Shown here: one piece after another, positions 1 through 7,441 of the stretch | Layout: each line of letters begins with the position of its first letter | Numbering within the stretch: position 1 is the first letter of the stretch | Assembly: GCA_030752605.1 (NCBI GenBank) | Contig: JASMDX010000014.1 | Span: 1 to 64,000, forward strand | From: GCA-2731375 sp002731375 | Lineage (GTDB): Bacteria; Pseudomonadota; Alphaproteobacteria; GCA-2731375 | Direction: 5' to 3' | DNA: 64,000 nt | Translations under genes and position numbers: made by a program | The notes under the pieces: model-generated | Database searches by the model: none | What the model was told of the DNA's origin: nothing | The model's input: the letters and a program-made list of their open reading frames with translations, nothing else

Positions 1-60
1 GCCCGCACTCCCAAGAAGCACGGCAGTCGTCAGGCAGAGGATGGTGGTTAGCCGTCGCAT
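1..60 (-). CDS. N-terminus of a secreted protein (partial, runs off left edge)
   Basis: The first 60 bases, read on the minus strand, form an open frame of 20 codons that starts with ATG at 60-58 and continues out of the window. The peptide starts MRRLTTILCL and continues TTAVLLGSAG. This is a short basic n-region followed by a hydrophobic core ending in small residues, the pattern of a Sec signal peptide, so the product is probably exported. A TATAAT-like hexamer lies at 67-72 on the same strand, very close to the ATG. Only the signal peptide is visible, so the function cannot be inferred. If the border at 404-423 is an attachment site, this gene is cargo of the integrated element. Confidence 0.45.
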   Translation of the reverse strand, partial: MRRLTTILCLTTAVLLGSAG

Positions 61-403
61 ATGCGGATTATAACAAAAAATGCGATGCGTTGGGAGCCTG
101 TGCGGAGTTCTAGCTAAGTACCTATCCCGCATAAGGCCTAAAACCACCAAAATTTGCGGGGCTGTGCGTATAAATACCCCACCTAGGCCCAGTGGCCCTA
201 GCGGGGGGCCTCTGTTCCGGGAGAGAGAGGTATTTATTTTAAACTAACATAACATCATTAGATTATTCTAATAATATTCCCTTGTGAAGGCAGAAGACAA
301 GCTTAAAGTTGATAGGCGCTACAAAATTTGCTACAAATATGCTCTAGGATACTTTGTAGCAACTGGTAATAATGTTGGTTTTAAAGGGATATAATGGGTC
401 ATT
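61..403. other. AT-rich non-coding flank, probable end of an integrated element
   Basis: I find no convincing coding frame in this 343-base stretch. Its second half (from about 225) is much richer in A and T than the rest of the window. It holds short repeats (see 318-362) and lies directly left of a tRNA-Leu 3'-end copy. The composition and position fit the non-coding attP-side end of an integrative element. That reading is inference; the observation is the composition break and the repeats. Confidence 0.4.
318..362. repeat. Three copies of gctacaaa, two direct and one inverted
   Basis: The octamer gctacaaa occurs at 318-325 and 330-337 on the plus strand and as its complement tttgtagc at 353-360. 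The second and third copies extend to a perfect 10-bp inverted pair, ttgctacaaa at 328-337 and tttgtagcaa at 353-362. Clusters of short repeats 40-90 bp from a tRNA-derived attachment core are typical of arm-type binding sites of tyrosine integrases. No integrase gene is in the window, so the role is inferred. Confidence 0.4.
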
Positions 404-423
404 GAGTCGTCTCGACCGCACCA
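404..423 (+). other. tRNA-Leu 3'-end fragment, candidate attachment (att) site
   Basis: The bases gagtcgtctcgaccgcacca match, with one mismatch, the T-loop, T-stem and acceptor 3' half plus CCA that I recall for an alphaproteobacterial tRNA-Leu (5' acceptor strand gcggtcg). Upstream of 404 there is no D-arm, anticodon arm or 5' acceptor strand, so this is not a complete tRNA gene. A terminator begins 20 bases after the CCA, as expected behind a native tRNA. The likely explanation is integration into the 3' end of a tRNA-Leu gene, leaving the displaced original end here. Confidence 0.55.
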
Positions 424-442
424 AATCAATCCAGCACAAATC

Positions 443-480
443 AACCCCTTGAAAACGAATATGTTTTCGAGGGGTTTTTT
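443..480 (+). terminator. Rho-independent terminator behind the tRNA-Leu fragment
   Basis: The arms 443-456 and 463-476 pair over 14 positions with one G-T wobble around the 6-base loop gaataT, and six T residues (475-480) follow. It ends 25 bases before the mgtE start codon, so mgtE transcription must start in or after it, or read through it. Its place after the tRNA-Leu 3' end makes it most likely the native tRNA terminator. An attenuation role for mgtE is possible but less likely. Confidence 0.85.
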
Positions 481-505
481 GTTGCCGTTGTTGTAGTCTG
501 CCCCA

Positions 506-1912
506 ATGAGCGATCCGATCCAGCATGACGAGTCAATCGATATAGAGGTGCCGGCCTCTTTCGAGGACGTTTATGCGGTCAGTACGGAGCTGGTCCGTGC
601 CGTCGAAGCCGCGCTGGAGGACAATCAAAACGCCGAGGTGCGCGGTCTGCTGCTGCCCCTGCGGCCCCCCGATATCGCCGATCTGTTCGTCGTTCTGGGC
701 CGCGATGACCGTCACCGCCTGGCCATGGTGCTGGGCGATGACCTTGATCTCGACACCCTGATCGATCTGGAAGGTTCCGTGCTGGCGGATCTGCTGGCGG
801 TGATGAGCCCCTTTGCCGTGGCCCGCGCCATCCCCGAATTGGACACCGACGAAGCCGTCCATCTGCTGGGCGAGATGGACGAGAAACGCCGGGAGCAGGT
901 TCTGGCCCAGGTCCCCGCCCCCGACCGAGCCGCCGTCCTGGAAGGCCTGTCCTTCCCCGAGGATAGCGCCGGACGCCTGATACAGCGCGACCTGATCGCC
1001 GTGCCCGCATATTGGAGTGTCGGCCAGGTGATCGATTACTGCCGCGATACGGTCGAACTGCCCGACGAGTTTTACGAGATATTCGTCATCGATCCCCGCC
1101 ACCGGCCCATTGGCCAGGTTGCCCTAAACCGCCTGATGCGCACCCGCCGCCCGGTCCTGATGCGCGAGATCATGGAGGAAGAGACGGCCACCATTCCCGT
1201 CGACATGGATCAGGAAGAAGTCGCCTTTCTGTTCCAACAATACCGTTTCGCCTCCGCCCCCGTGATCGATGCGGCCGGGCGTCTGGTCGGCGTCATTACC
1301 TTCGACGATGCAGCGGCGGTGTTGGAGGAGGAGGCGGAAGAGGATTTTATGCGTCTTTCCGGCATTTCCTCGGAGACGGATTTGCTGGATACCGCGCTGC
1401 GTACCACGCGGACGCGGGCCAGTTGGCTACTGCTAAATCTGGGCACCGCGATCCTGGCCTCGGTGGTGATCGCGCTGTTCGATGCCACCATTGAACAGAT
1501 CGTCGCCCTGGCCGTGCTGATGCCCATCGTCGCCTCCATGGGCGGCAACGCCGGCACTCAGACCCTGACCGTGGCTGTGCGCGCCCTGGCGACGCGGGAG
1601 CTGACCGCCGCCAACGCCATGCGCATCGTCGGCAAGGAGCTGGTCGTCGGGACCCTGAACGGCATGTTCTTCGCCATTCTGGTCGGCGTGGTCGCGGCGA
1701 TGTGGTTTTCCGCCCCGACCCTGGGCGTAATCCTCGCCGTCGCCATGGTCATCAACATGGTGGTGGCCGGCCTATCGGGAACCTTGATCCCCCTGGGTCT
1801 GGCCCGCGCCGGCATCGACCCGGCGCTAGCCGCCACGGTGTTTCTGACGGCGGTCACGGATGTGGTTGGTTTCTTTGTCTTCTTGGGCCTGGCCGCACTA
1901 TTCTTGCTCTGA
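506..1912 (+). CDS. mgtE: Magnesium transporter MgtE
   Basis: The 468-residue product has the full MgtE layout: an acidic N-terminal helical domain (about 35-135), a CBS-domain pair (about 140-265) and a C-terminal membrane domain (about 300-468) with five hydrophobic segments. The pore-region signature GGNAGTQ is at 346-352. MgtE is a gated inner-membrane Mg2+ channel; the N and CBS domains bind Mg2+ inside the cell and close the pore when Mg2+ is high. The length is normal for the family. The start at 506 lacks a clear Shine-Dalgarno sequence and follows a terminator by only 25 bases. The cupin gene begins one base after the stop, so the two are probably co-transcribed. Confidence 0.93.
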   Translation: MSDPIQHDESIDIEVPASFEDVYAVSTELVRAVEAALEDNQNAEVRGLLLPLRPPDIADLFVVLGRDDRHRLAMVLGDDLDLDTLIDLEGSVLADLLAVMSPFAVARAIPELDTDEAVHLLGEMDEKRREQVLAQVPAPDRAAVLEGLSFPEDSAGRLIQRDLIAVPAYWSVGQVIDYCRDTVELPDEFYEIFVIDPRHRPIGQVALNRLMRTRRPVLMREIMEEETATIPVDMDQEEVAFLFQQYRFASAPVIDAAGRLVGVITFDDAAAVLEEEAEEDFMRLSGISSETDLLDTALRTTRTRASWLLLNLGTAILASVVIALFDATIEQIVALAVLMPIVASMGGNAGTQTLTVAVRALATRELTAANAMRIVGKELVVGTLNGMFFAILVGVVAAMWFSAPTLGVILAVAMVINMVVAGLSGTLIPLGLARAGIDPALAATVFLTAVTDVVGFFVFLGLAALFLL

Positions 1913-1913
1913 T

Positions 1914-2339
1914 ATGGAACCAGCAGAGAAAATATCAGCCGAACAAGTCATCGCCGCCCTGGGCCTGCAGCCCCATCCCGAGGGCGGCCATTATGCCGAG
2001 ACCTACCGCCACCAGCCCGTAACTGGCGGACGCGGCGCGATGACGGCGATCTATTATCTGCTGCGCCGGGGCGAAACCTCCGCCTGGCATCGGGTCAATG
2101 ACGCGGACGAGATCTGGCATTACTACGCTGGCGCGCCGCTGGAACTGGTGCGCGGCAAGGAACGGCTGGTGCTAGGCCCGGACCTGGCGGCGGGTGAGCG
2201 GCCCCAGGCTGTCATCCCCATGAGCGAATGGCAATCGGCCCATTCCTTGGGCGCGTGGACCCTGGTGGGCTGCACGGTCGGCCCGGCCTTTGACTTCGCC
2301 GGTTTCGAGATGGCGCCGGAAGGCTGGCAGCCGAACTAG
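1914..2339 (+). CDS. Cupin family protein (DUF985 / cupin_5)
   Basis: The 141-residue protein, starting at the ATG right after the mgtE stop, has the DUF985 pattern: an N-terminal helix with GLQPHPEGGHYAETYR, then cupin strands with AWHRVNDADEIWHYYAG and a C-terminal WTLVGCTVGPAFDFAGFEM. The family is a small single-domain beta-barrel found in many bacteria; no reaction is established. The overlap with the mgtE end suggests a shared transcript but gives no functional clue. The 3' end overlaps the convergent DMT transporter gene by four bases. An upstream in-frame start exists inside mgtE but is less plausible. Confidence 0.82.
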   Translation: MEPAEKISAEQVIAALGLQPHPEGGHYAETYRHQPVTGGRGAMTAIYYLLRRGETSAWHRVNDADEIWHYYAGAPLELVRGKERLVLGPDLAAGERPQAVIPMSEWQSAHSLGAWTLVGCTVGPAFDFAGFEMAPEGWQPN

Positions 2340-3238
2340 CGCAGCTTGTTCGGACGCAAAAGGTCGATGGAAGCCAGGACCGCGCCGCCGGTGATCAACA
2401 GGCAAGCCAGCGCCACCGTCCAGGTCGCCGTGGCAAAGCCAAACAGGATCAACACCAAGGTCGAGAGCAACGGCGCCGCGTATGATGAGGCACCCAGGGC
2501 CTGAATATGGCCGTGTTTGACGCCATGATCCCAGCAAAAGAACGCTAGACCCACGGGACCAAGGCCCAGGCCGGCAACCGCCAGCCATTGCCTGGCGTCC
2601 GCCGGCCAGACCGTACTTTCAAACATCAGATGGGCCAGCAACGCCAACAGAGCCGTGGCGCCACAAAAACCGCCCACCATATCGGTGGGCACATGGCCAA
2701 GTCGCCGGGACAAAACGGAATAGCCCGACCACAGGAAGGCGCAGGCCAGGGCTGCGATATGCCCTGGCGCCAGGCGTATACCGGCACTGAAATCCTGATC
2801 GCCGCCCATCAGCAAGGCCGCCCCCGCCAGGCCCGTCACGGCACCCGCCAAATGCCACCAGCGCAGCCGCTCGCCCGGCAACAGAGCGGAAAACAAAACG
2901 ATTAGCAGCGGCCACAGATAGGCAATCAGGCTGGCTTCCACCGCCGGCGCATTGCGCAGGGCCACGAAATAGAAAAAGTGATAGCCAAACAGGCCACCCA
3001 CGCCCACGGCCCAGACTAAGGGCCGGTGACGCAGATGGCGAACAATATTCTCGCCCCGCAGCAGCCATTTCAACAATGCCAGTGCAAAGGCAATACCAAA
3101 GGTCATAGCCGCCAGTTGCAGCGGCGGCACCTGGCCCGTAGCAGCGGTGAACAGGGCCAGCAGAGCCCACATCAGGACCGCGACAAAGCCGATCGAGGTT
3201 GCCCGACGCTGCCGGGCCAGCGTGGATGCCGTCATCAA
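2336..3238 (-). CDS. DMT-family exporter (EamA, YddG-like)
   Basis: The 300-residue protein is almost entirely hydrophobic with about ten predicted membrane helices in two EamA repeats. The segment RNAPAVEASLIAYLWPLLIV and the LLPGERLRWW motif resemble the YddG group of aromatic amino acid exporters, but substrate cannot be assigned from sequence. It acts in the inner membrane as a drug/metabolite exporter. Its start overlaps the end of the upstream phaB remnant by four bases (ATGA), so it is translationally coupled to the PHA gene cluster, which does not by itself imply a PHA role. Confidence 0.85.
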   Translation of the reverse strand: MMTASTLARQRRATSIGFVAVLMWALLALFTAATGQVPPLQLAAMTFGIAFALALLKWLLRGENIVRHLRHRPLVWAVGVGGLFGYHFFYFVALRNAPAVEASLIAYLWPLLIVLFSALLPGERLRWWHLAGAVTGLAGAALLMGGDQDFSAGIRLAPGHIAALACAFLWSGYSVLSRRLGHVPTDMVGGFCGATALLALLAHLMFESTVWPADARQWLAVAGLGLGPVGLAFFCWDHGVKHGHIQALGASSYAAPLLSTLVLILFGFATATWTVALACLLITGGAVLASIDLLRPNKLR

Positions 3239-3642
3239 TACATTTGCTGGCCGCCGTTGATGGACATGGTCGAGCCGGTGACGAAAGTCGCGCTATCAGC
3301 GATCGGGAACATCACGGCGCGGGCGATCTCGTCGGCATGGCCCAACCGGCCCACGGGAATTTTAGCGACAATCTTTTCCGGCACATTGTCCGGCACCGCC
3401 GCCACCATATCGGTATCCACGTAGCCCGGCGCGATGGCGTTGACGGCAAGGTTATAGCGCGCGCCTTCCTGGGCCAGGGCCTTGGCAAAGCCGTGGATGC
3501 TGGTCTCTTCGGTGAATTGCACCGCGGCCTCATCATTGCCCGCATAATTGGCCGCAACGGTGTAGCCGGCCTCCTTCAAGGCTTCGCTGATCCCCCGGCC
3601 AATACCCCGGGTACCACCGGTAACCAATGCCGCTCTGCTCAT
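3235..3642 (-). pseudogene. phaB: Acetoacetyl-CoA reductase (PhaB-type SDR) with large in-frame deletion
   Basis: The 135-residue frame begins with a normal PhaB N-terminus (MSRAALVTGGTRGIGRG, the NADPH-binding TGxxxGIG) and ends with a normal PhaB C-terminus (HGFAKALAQEGA, then APGYVDTDMVAAVP and SINGGQQMY). About 105 residues are missing between EET and SIHGF compared with the usual 240-246. The lost part includes the NNAG motif, the catalytic Ser and the YxxxK pair, so the product cannot be a working reductase. The frame is otherwise clean and has a good GGAGG ribosome site, which suggests a fairly recent deletion or retained expression. Intact PhaB would reduce acetoacetyl-CoA to (R)-3-hydroxybutyryl-CoA for the neighbouring synthase. 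Confidence 0.85.
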
Positions 3643-3732
3643 TAGTCCGCCCTCCAACTGGTCTTGTTGCAATTATCCAGGCCATGGATATTTCACGTCA
3701 TTATGTCATGCTCTGGCGCGTCCGTAGCAAGT

Positions 3733-4974
3733 TTATGGCCGCAACCCGTCAAGCCAATCAGACAATGGTTGCCACAGGCCGCTCTTGCCGCGCTGGCCCA
3801 CCACCATGCCGATATGTCCCGCCGCCGGTCTGATAACCCGCGCCTGGGGAATGGCATCCGCCAGGGCCTGAGCCGATGCGGCGGGCACAATGCGGTCGTT
3901 CTCCGGTATCGCCGCCAGTACCGGCAGGCGCAGACTGCCGGGGTCCACCGCCTGGCCATCGATCAGCCATTCGCCACGCGCCGTGCTGTTATTGCCGTAC
4001 CAACCCAACAGACAGTCACGCGCCACCGCGGTGGCCAAGGGCACGCCATCGTTGACCCAGTCTTCCAGGGCCACGAAGTGCGCCGCCTCGTCACTTTCAG
4101 GGTCCAGCGTCGCGAAGTAGCAAAACTTGCGCTGTGCCAAGCCAGGGTCCAAGGCCGCGAACAAGGCCTGTAGAACATCCACGGGCAAGGCGCCGAAAGC
4201 TTGAAGAATATTCTCCAAGCCAGGCATTAACGCTTCAATTGCGGGCCATTGCTGTCCGCCAGCCGTGAAATCCCACGGCGTTGCGAGCAGAGCCAGACCT
4301 GTCAAATTACCTTGTCGCTGCTGCCCCAGGGCCAAAGCCAGATCGCCGCCCATGCAGTAGCCCACCAAGGCCGGCTGTTGGTCTGTCCTGTCCTCGAGCA
4401 CATCAAGCACATCGCGCAATCGGCTGATATAGTCGCTCAGGGAAAATGCCAGCTCCCCATCACCCGGCGCGCCCCAGTCCACCAGAAACGGCCGGTGTCC
4501 CTGGTTCCACAGCCAGCCCAGCAAACCGCGTTCTGGTGTCAGGTCGAGCACATGGGCGCCGTTCACCAACGAGGGTACGAACAGAACCGGCCCGCCTTCT
4601 CCACCGTAATCCAACAAACGGGTCGTACCTTGGTGCCAGACTTCGCGGCCCTTGACCCAAGCCCGGCCGTCTGGCCGGGCCGCTGCTTGATAGGCCTTTA
4701 CGCCGGCCAGCATGCCGCTCAGCCGTGTTTGACACTCGGCGGCCACGGCCTGAAACAACACATTGGGTTCACTTTGTTGTAGCGCCGCCGTCAGACCCGC
4801 CGCTGTTTCCGCCAGCTCCGGCCGCCAGGGCAGCGAGCCGTTCCGCGCACTGGGCAAGGCGACGAGCGAACTCATCATGCCTGCCATCGCCGTCGAGAGA
4901 TGCAGGCTCAGGGGCCGGGGCCCCCAATGCGGATGCGTCTGCGGTATTTTCTGGCGCGATGTCGTCTCCATCAC
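3733..4974 (-). CDS. Short PhaC-like polyhydroxyalkanoate synthase / alpha-beta hydrolase
   Basis: This 413-residue alpha/beta hydrolase has the lipase-like box GYCMGG with Cys207 as nucleophile, an Asp in IPENDRIVP and a His in AAGHIGMVVG, the Cys-Asp-His triad of PHA synthases. The segments LFVPSLVNGAHVLDLTP and PFLVDWGAPG are typical of the PhaC family. It is shorter than class I synthases (near 590) and lacks their long N-terminal domain, resembling a short alphaproteobacterial branch. It would polymerise 3-hydroxyacyl-CoA at granules, or act on a related thioester. The N-terminal GPRPLSLH motif, conserved in this branch as far as I recall, supports the start at 4974 although it overlaps the next gene by about 200 bases. 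Confidence 0.8.
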   Translation of the reverse strand: MMETTSRQKIPQTHPHWGPRPLSLHLSTAMAGMMSSLVALPSARNGSLPWRPELAETAAGLTAALQQSEPNVLFQAVAAECQTRLSGMLAGVKAYQAAARPDGRAWVKGREVWHQGTTRLLDYGGEGGPVLFVPSLVNGAHVLDLTPERGLLGWLWNQGHRPFLVDWGAPGDGELAFSLSDYISRLRDVLDVLEDRTDQQPALVGYCMGGDLALALGQQRQGNLTGLALLATPWDFTAGGQQWPAIEALMPGLENILQAFGALPVDVLQALFAALDPGLAQRKFCYFATLDPESDEAAHFVALEDWVNDGVPLATAVARDCLLGWYGNNSTARGEWLIDGQAVDPGSLRLPVLAAIPENDRIVPAASAQALADAIPQARVIRPAAGHIGMVVGQRGKSGLWQPLSDWLDGLRP

Positions 4975-5143
4975 CTATCCGCCCCCCTATGGCCCCAGAT
5001 AATGCACCGGACAATGCCTCGGCCATGATCCTGGCGGCCTCCGCCGCCGCGCCGCCTGCCTTATCGCTTCCGCCCGCGGCAATCTGCTGCTCCCACAGAT
5101 CCAGATAGTGCCGAGCCAATGCGGTCAATTCAGGCTGTTTCAT
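4769..5143 (-). CDS. Small acidic protein upstream of and overlapping phaC
   Basis: The 124-residue frame starts at the ATG at 5143, after an AT-rich promoter-like region. Its N-terminus, MKQPELTALARHYLDLWEQQ, is helical and resembles small proteins encoded next to phaC in related bacteria, which may be phasin-like or synthase partners; this is from memory and not certain. The middle is Ala/Gly/Asp-rich and the C-terminus (from about residue 68) lies in a different minus-strand frame inside the phaC N-terminal coding region. It is either a genuine overlapping pair or a protein whose real C-terminus is shorter in other strains. Function is unknown. Confidence 0.5.
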   Translation of the reverse strand: MKQPELTALARHYLDLWEQQIAAGGSDKAGGAAAEAARIMAEALSGALSGAIGGRIGDGDDIAPENTADASALGAPAPEPASLDGDGRHDEFARRLAQCAERLAALAAGAGGNSGGSDGGATTK

Positions 5144-5207
5144 AAAAATATTATAGTGCCAGGGGGCGTCAACGGCCAGGGCAAGACTAGAATTGAGACA
5201 ATGCCGC

Positions 5208-5236
5208 GTTGCAACAAAATTCTTGCGCACTGCAAC
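5208..5236. promoter_or_regulatory. Candidate PhaR operator between phaC operon and phaR
   Basis: The 182-base gap between the divergent phaC-side operon and phaR contains the perfect 8-bp palindrome gttgcaac (5208-5215) followed by ttgcgcactgcaac (5223-5236). PhaR repressors are known to bind TGC/GCA-rich elements in their own and phasin promoters, so this cluster is a plausible operator controlling both directions. The assignment rests on motif resemblance only. Confidence 0.35.
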
Positions 5237-5325
5237 ATACACGCGCCATATTAGGCAATCGTTTACCATTGCCGCAGAAGAACACAATCCGTGTGGGTTT
5301 GTTGGGGCGGCTCGGTGAGGCAAGC

Positions 5326-5967
5326 ATGGCTGATAAGTCGAATAGTACCGAAGACACCATAGTCATAAAAAAATACGCCAACCGGCGGCTGTATAATACG
5401 GCAACGTCCAGTTATGTGACCCTGGATACCTTATGCGCCATGGTCAAGGACGGTCAGAACTTCGTGGTCCATGATGCCAAGTCGGGCGCAGACATCACCC
5501 GCTCGGTCCTGACGCAAATCATTTTCGAGGAAGAAAGCAAGGGGCAGAACCTGTTGCCGATCTCCTTTCTTCGGCAGTTGATCGGCTTTTATGGCGATAG
5601 CCTACAAACAATGGTGCCAAGTTATCTGGAAAGCACCATGTCCGCCTTTGCCCACAACCAGGACCAGATCCGCCAACATCTGACCGAGAACATGGGCGGG
5701 GTCAATCCGTTTCGCCAGATGGAGGAGATGGGCCGTCAGAACATGGCGATGTTTCAACAGGCCATGGGCATGTTCACGCCGTTCGCAAGCAATGCCGCCG
5801 CCGCACCGCAACCGGAGCAGCCGGCGGCACCGGAACCGACGGCGGAGAGAGATCGCGTCGATGACAATAGCGGTGGTGATGGTGGCGGCGGCGAGGAATT
5901 GGACCTTCTGCGCCGGCAACTAGCGCAAATGCAACAACAGCTAGATAATCTGTCAAATAAAGGCTAG
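5326..5967 (+). CDS. phaR: Polyhydroxyalkanoate synthesis repressor PhaR
   Basis: The 213-residue protein begins with the PHB accumulation regulator DNA-binding domain (residues about 10-70, with IKKYANRRLYNTATSSYVTL and FVVHDAKSGADITRSVLTQI) and continues with the PHB_acc domain (about 75-115, LPISFLRQLIGFYGDSLQ). The tail is Gln/Pro/Gly-rich and ends in a short coiled coil. PhaR senses PHA polymer and represses phasin and its own gene. The ATG at 5326 is chosen because family similarity begins just after it; an upstream extension in the same frame lacks similarity. It is divergent from the phaC operon and convergent with the next gene (four-base gap). Confidence 0.92.
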   Translation: MADKSNSTEDTIVIKKYANRRLYNTATSSYVTLDTLCAMVKDGQNFVVHDAKSGADITRSVLTQIIFEEESKGQNLLPISFLRQLIGFYGDSLQTMVPSYLESTMSAFAHNQDQIRQHLTENMGGVNPFRQMEEMGRQNMAMFQQAMGMFTPFASNAAAAPQPEQPAAPEPTAERDRVDDNSGGDGGGGEELDLLRRQLAQMQQQLDNLSNKG

Positions 5968-5970
5968 GCG

Positions 5971-6603
5971 CTAGCCTGGTTTCGGCCGAAATATTAAGGA
6001 CAGATTACCCACCGGCATGGCCACCTGCTGCGACAATTCCAAACCATGCACTTTTGCCGCCGCTATCACCTGATCCAGATCGCGCAGCCCCCAGGATGGA
6101 TCCCGCGCCTTTAACGATTGGTCGAATTCAGCGTCGCTTTCCGTTGCCGGCTGGCCATCGCGCAAGTACGGCCCATAAAGAAACAGGATACCGTTCGCGG
6201 GCAACAGGCGGCCGGCAGCCGCCAGCAAGCCAAGGCCCGCCTCCCAGGGCGAGATGTGGATCATGTTAACGCTTGACACGGCCACCAGGTCTGCCGCGAT
6301 GTCGGCGACCGGCCAATCCTTGGCACCGGCATCAAGCACTCGGGTAGCCAGGACATTGGCCGCGCCCGCCTGCCGGCACCAGGCATCAATGCTGATCAGG
6401 TTATCCGGATCGAAATCCGAGGGTACCCAGCGGTGTTCCGGAAATTCCGGTGCGAACCAGGCCGCGTGCTGGCCGCTGCCGGAGGCTGTTTCCAGGATCG
6501 TTCCCGGCGTCGGCATGACGTCCCGCAGTACCGACAGGATGGGTCCCCGGTTCCGGTCCACAGCTGGGGCATATCGGCGCCCGTCTTGGTCTTCATTCGC
6601 CAA
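5971..6603 (-). CDS. SAM-dependent methyltransferase-like protein (DUF938)
   Basis: The 210-residue protein matches the DUF938 family: RRYAPAVDRNRGPILSVL at the N-terminus, then the SAM-binding loop ILETASGSGQHAAWFA (about 37-52), and VNMIHISPWEAGLGLLAAA in the middle. These features indicate a class I Rossmann methyltransferase fold acting in the cytoplasm. The substrate is not known for the family. It sits 11 bases downstream of the SDR gene on the same strand and is probably co-transcribed with it and with the ThDP enzyme upstream. Confidence 0.82.
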   Translation of the reverse strand: MANEDQDGRRYAPAVDRNRGPILSVLRDVMPTPGTILETASGSGQHAAWFAPEFPEHRWVPSDFDPDNLISIDAWCRQAGAANVLATRVLDAGAKDWPVADIAADLVAVSSVNMIHISPWEAGLGLLAAAGRLLPANGILFLYGPYLRDGQPATESDAEFDQSLKARDPSWGLRDLDQVIAAAKVHGLELSQQVAMPVGNLSLIFRPKPG

Positions 6604-6614
6604 GGATGCGCCTC

Positions 6615-7439
6615 CTATATCCTGCCGCCATCACAGATCAGCACCTGGCCGGTGATGAAGTCAGATTCCGGCAGGCACAAAAGATAGACCGCACCGGCAG
6701 CTTCCTCGACCCGGCCGGCCCGGCCCAGCGAGATGCCTTCGTATTTTACCTTGGCCATGTCGGTGGGAAAGCCAACCTTGAATTGTCGTCCGTGCACCTC
6801 GATTTCCGCCGGCTGCCCTTTGAATTCTTGGGTCAGGCGGGTTTCGATAAAGCCAAAGGCCACGGCATTGACATTGACGCCATAGCGGCCCCATTCCTTG
6901 GACAGGGTCTTGGTCATGCCGACAACAGCCATCTTGCCGGCGGAATAGGCCACCTGGGTGGCTGAGCCGTCAACGCCGGAGACGGAGGAAATATTCACCA
7001 CCTTGCGCTGCACCAGGTTGCCATCGGCGATTTCCCGTTTGGCGGTGGAGCGAAAATGTTCACTGGCCGCGCGCAGAATCCGAAACGGCGCGGTGGCATG
7101 CACATCCAGCATGGCCTGCCATTGTTCATCCGTGTTGCGCTGGATCGTAGTGTTCCAGATATAGCCGGCGTTGTTCACAATGATGTCCAATCCACCCAGA
7201 CCATCCAGGGCGGCATCGACGATACGCTCGCCAAAATCCGGCGCCGCCACATCGCCGTTGCAGGCGATGGCGCGGCCACCCGCCGCCGTGATCAGATCAA
7301 CGGTTTCCGCAGCCGGCTCGTCGTCCAGATCATTGACCACCACCGCCGCACCGGCCTTGGCCAAGCGGACTGCGATCGAACGGCCAATGCCCCGGCCCGA
7401 TCCGGTGACGATAGCAACCTTGCCCAATAGTTCGGCCAT
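6615..7439 (-). CDS. Short-chain dehydrogenase/reductase
   Basis: This 274-residue classical SDR has the cofactor loop TGSGRGIGRS (about 12-21), NNAG near 90, a catalytic Ser in NISSVSG and the YSAGK pair near 165-169. Asp-Leu-Asp after strand 2 (VVNDLDDEP) suggests NAD(H) rather than NADPH. It probably oxidises or reduces a hydroxyacyl-CoA or another secondary alcohol. The stop of the upstream ThDP enzyme lies two bases before its start codon, so the two are one operon, and they may act on the same or sequential substrates. Confidence 0.85.
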   Translation of the reverse strand: MAELLGKVAIVTGSGRGIGRSIAVRLAKAGAAVVVNDLDDEPAAETVDLITAAGGRAIACNGDVAAPDFGERIVDAALDGLGGLDIIVNNAGYIWNTTIQRNTDEQWQAMLDVHATAPFRILRAASEHFRSTAKREIADGNLVQRKVVNISSVSGVDGSATQVAYSAGKMAVVGMTKTLSKEWGRYGVNVNAVAFGFIETRLTQEFKGQPAEIEVHGRQFKVGFPTDMAKVKYEGISLGRAGRVEEAAGAVYLLCLPESDFITGQVLICDGGRI

Positions 7440-7441
7440 TC

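Noticed and set aside
404..423. Intact tRNA gene
   Set aside because: Only the 3' part is present; no 5' acceptor strand, D-arm or anticodon arm can be found upstream.
443..505. M-box or other Mg2+ riboswitch before mgtE
   Set aside because: Only a simple terminator hairpin is visible and no conserved aptamer could be found; its position behind a tRNA-Leu end explains it better.
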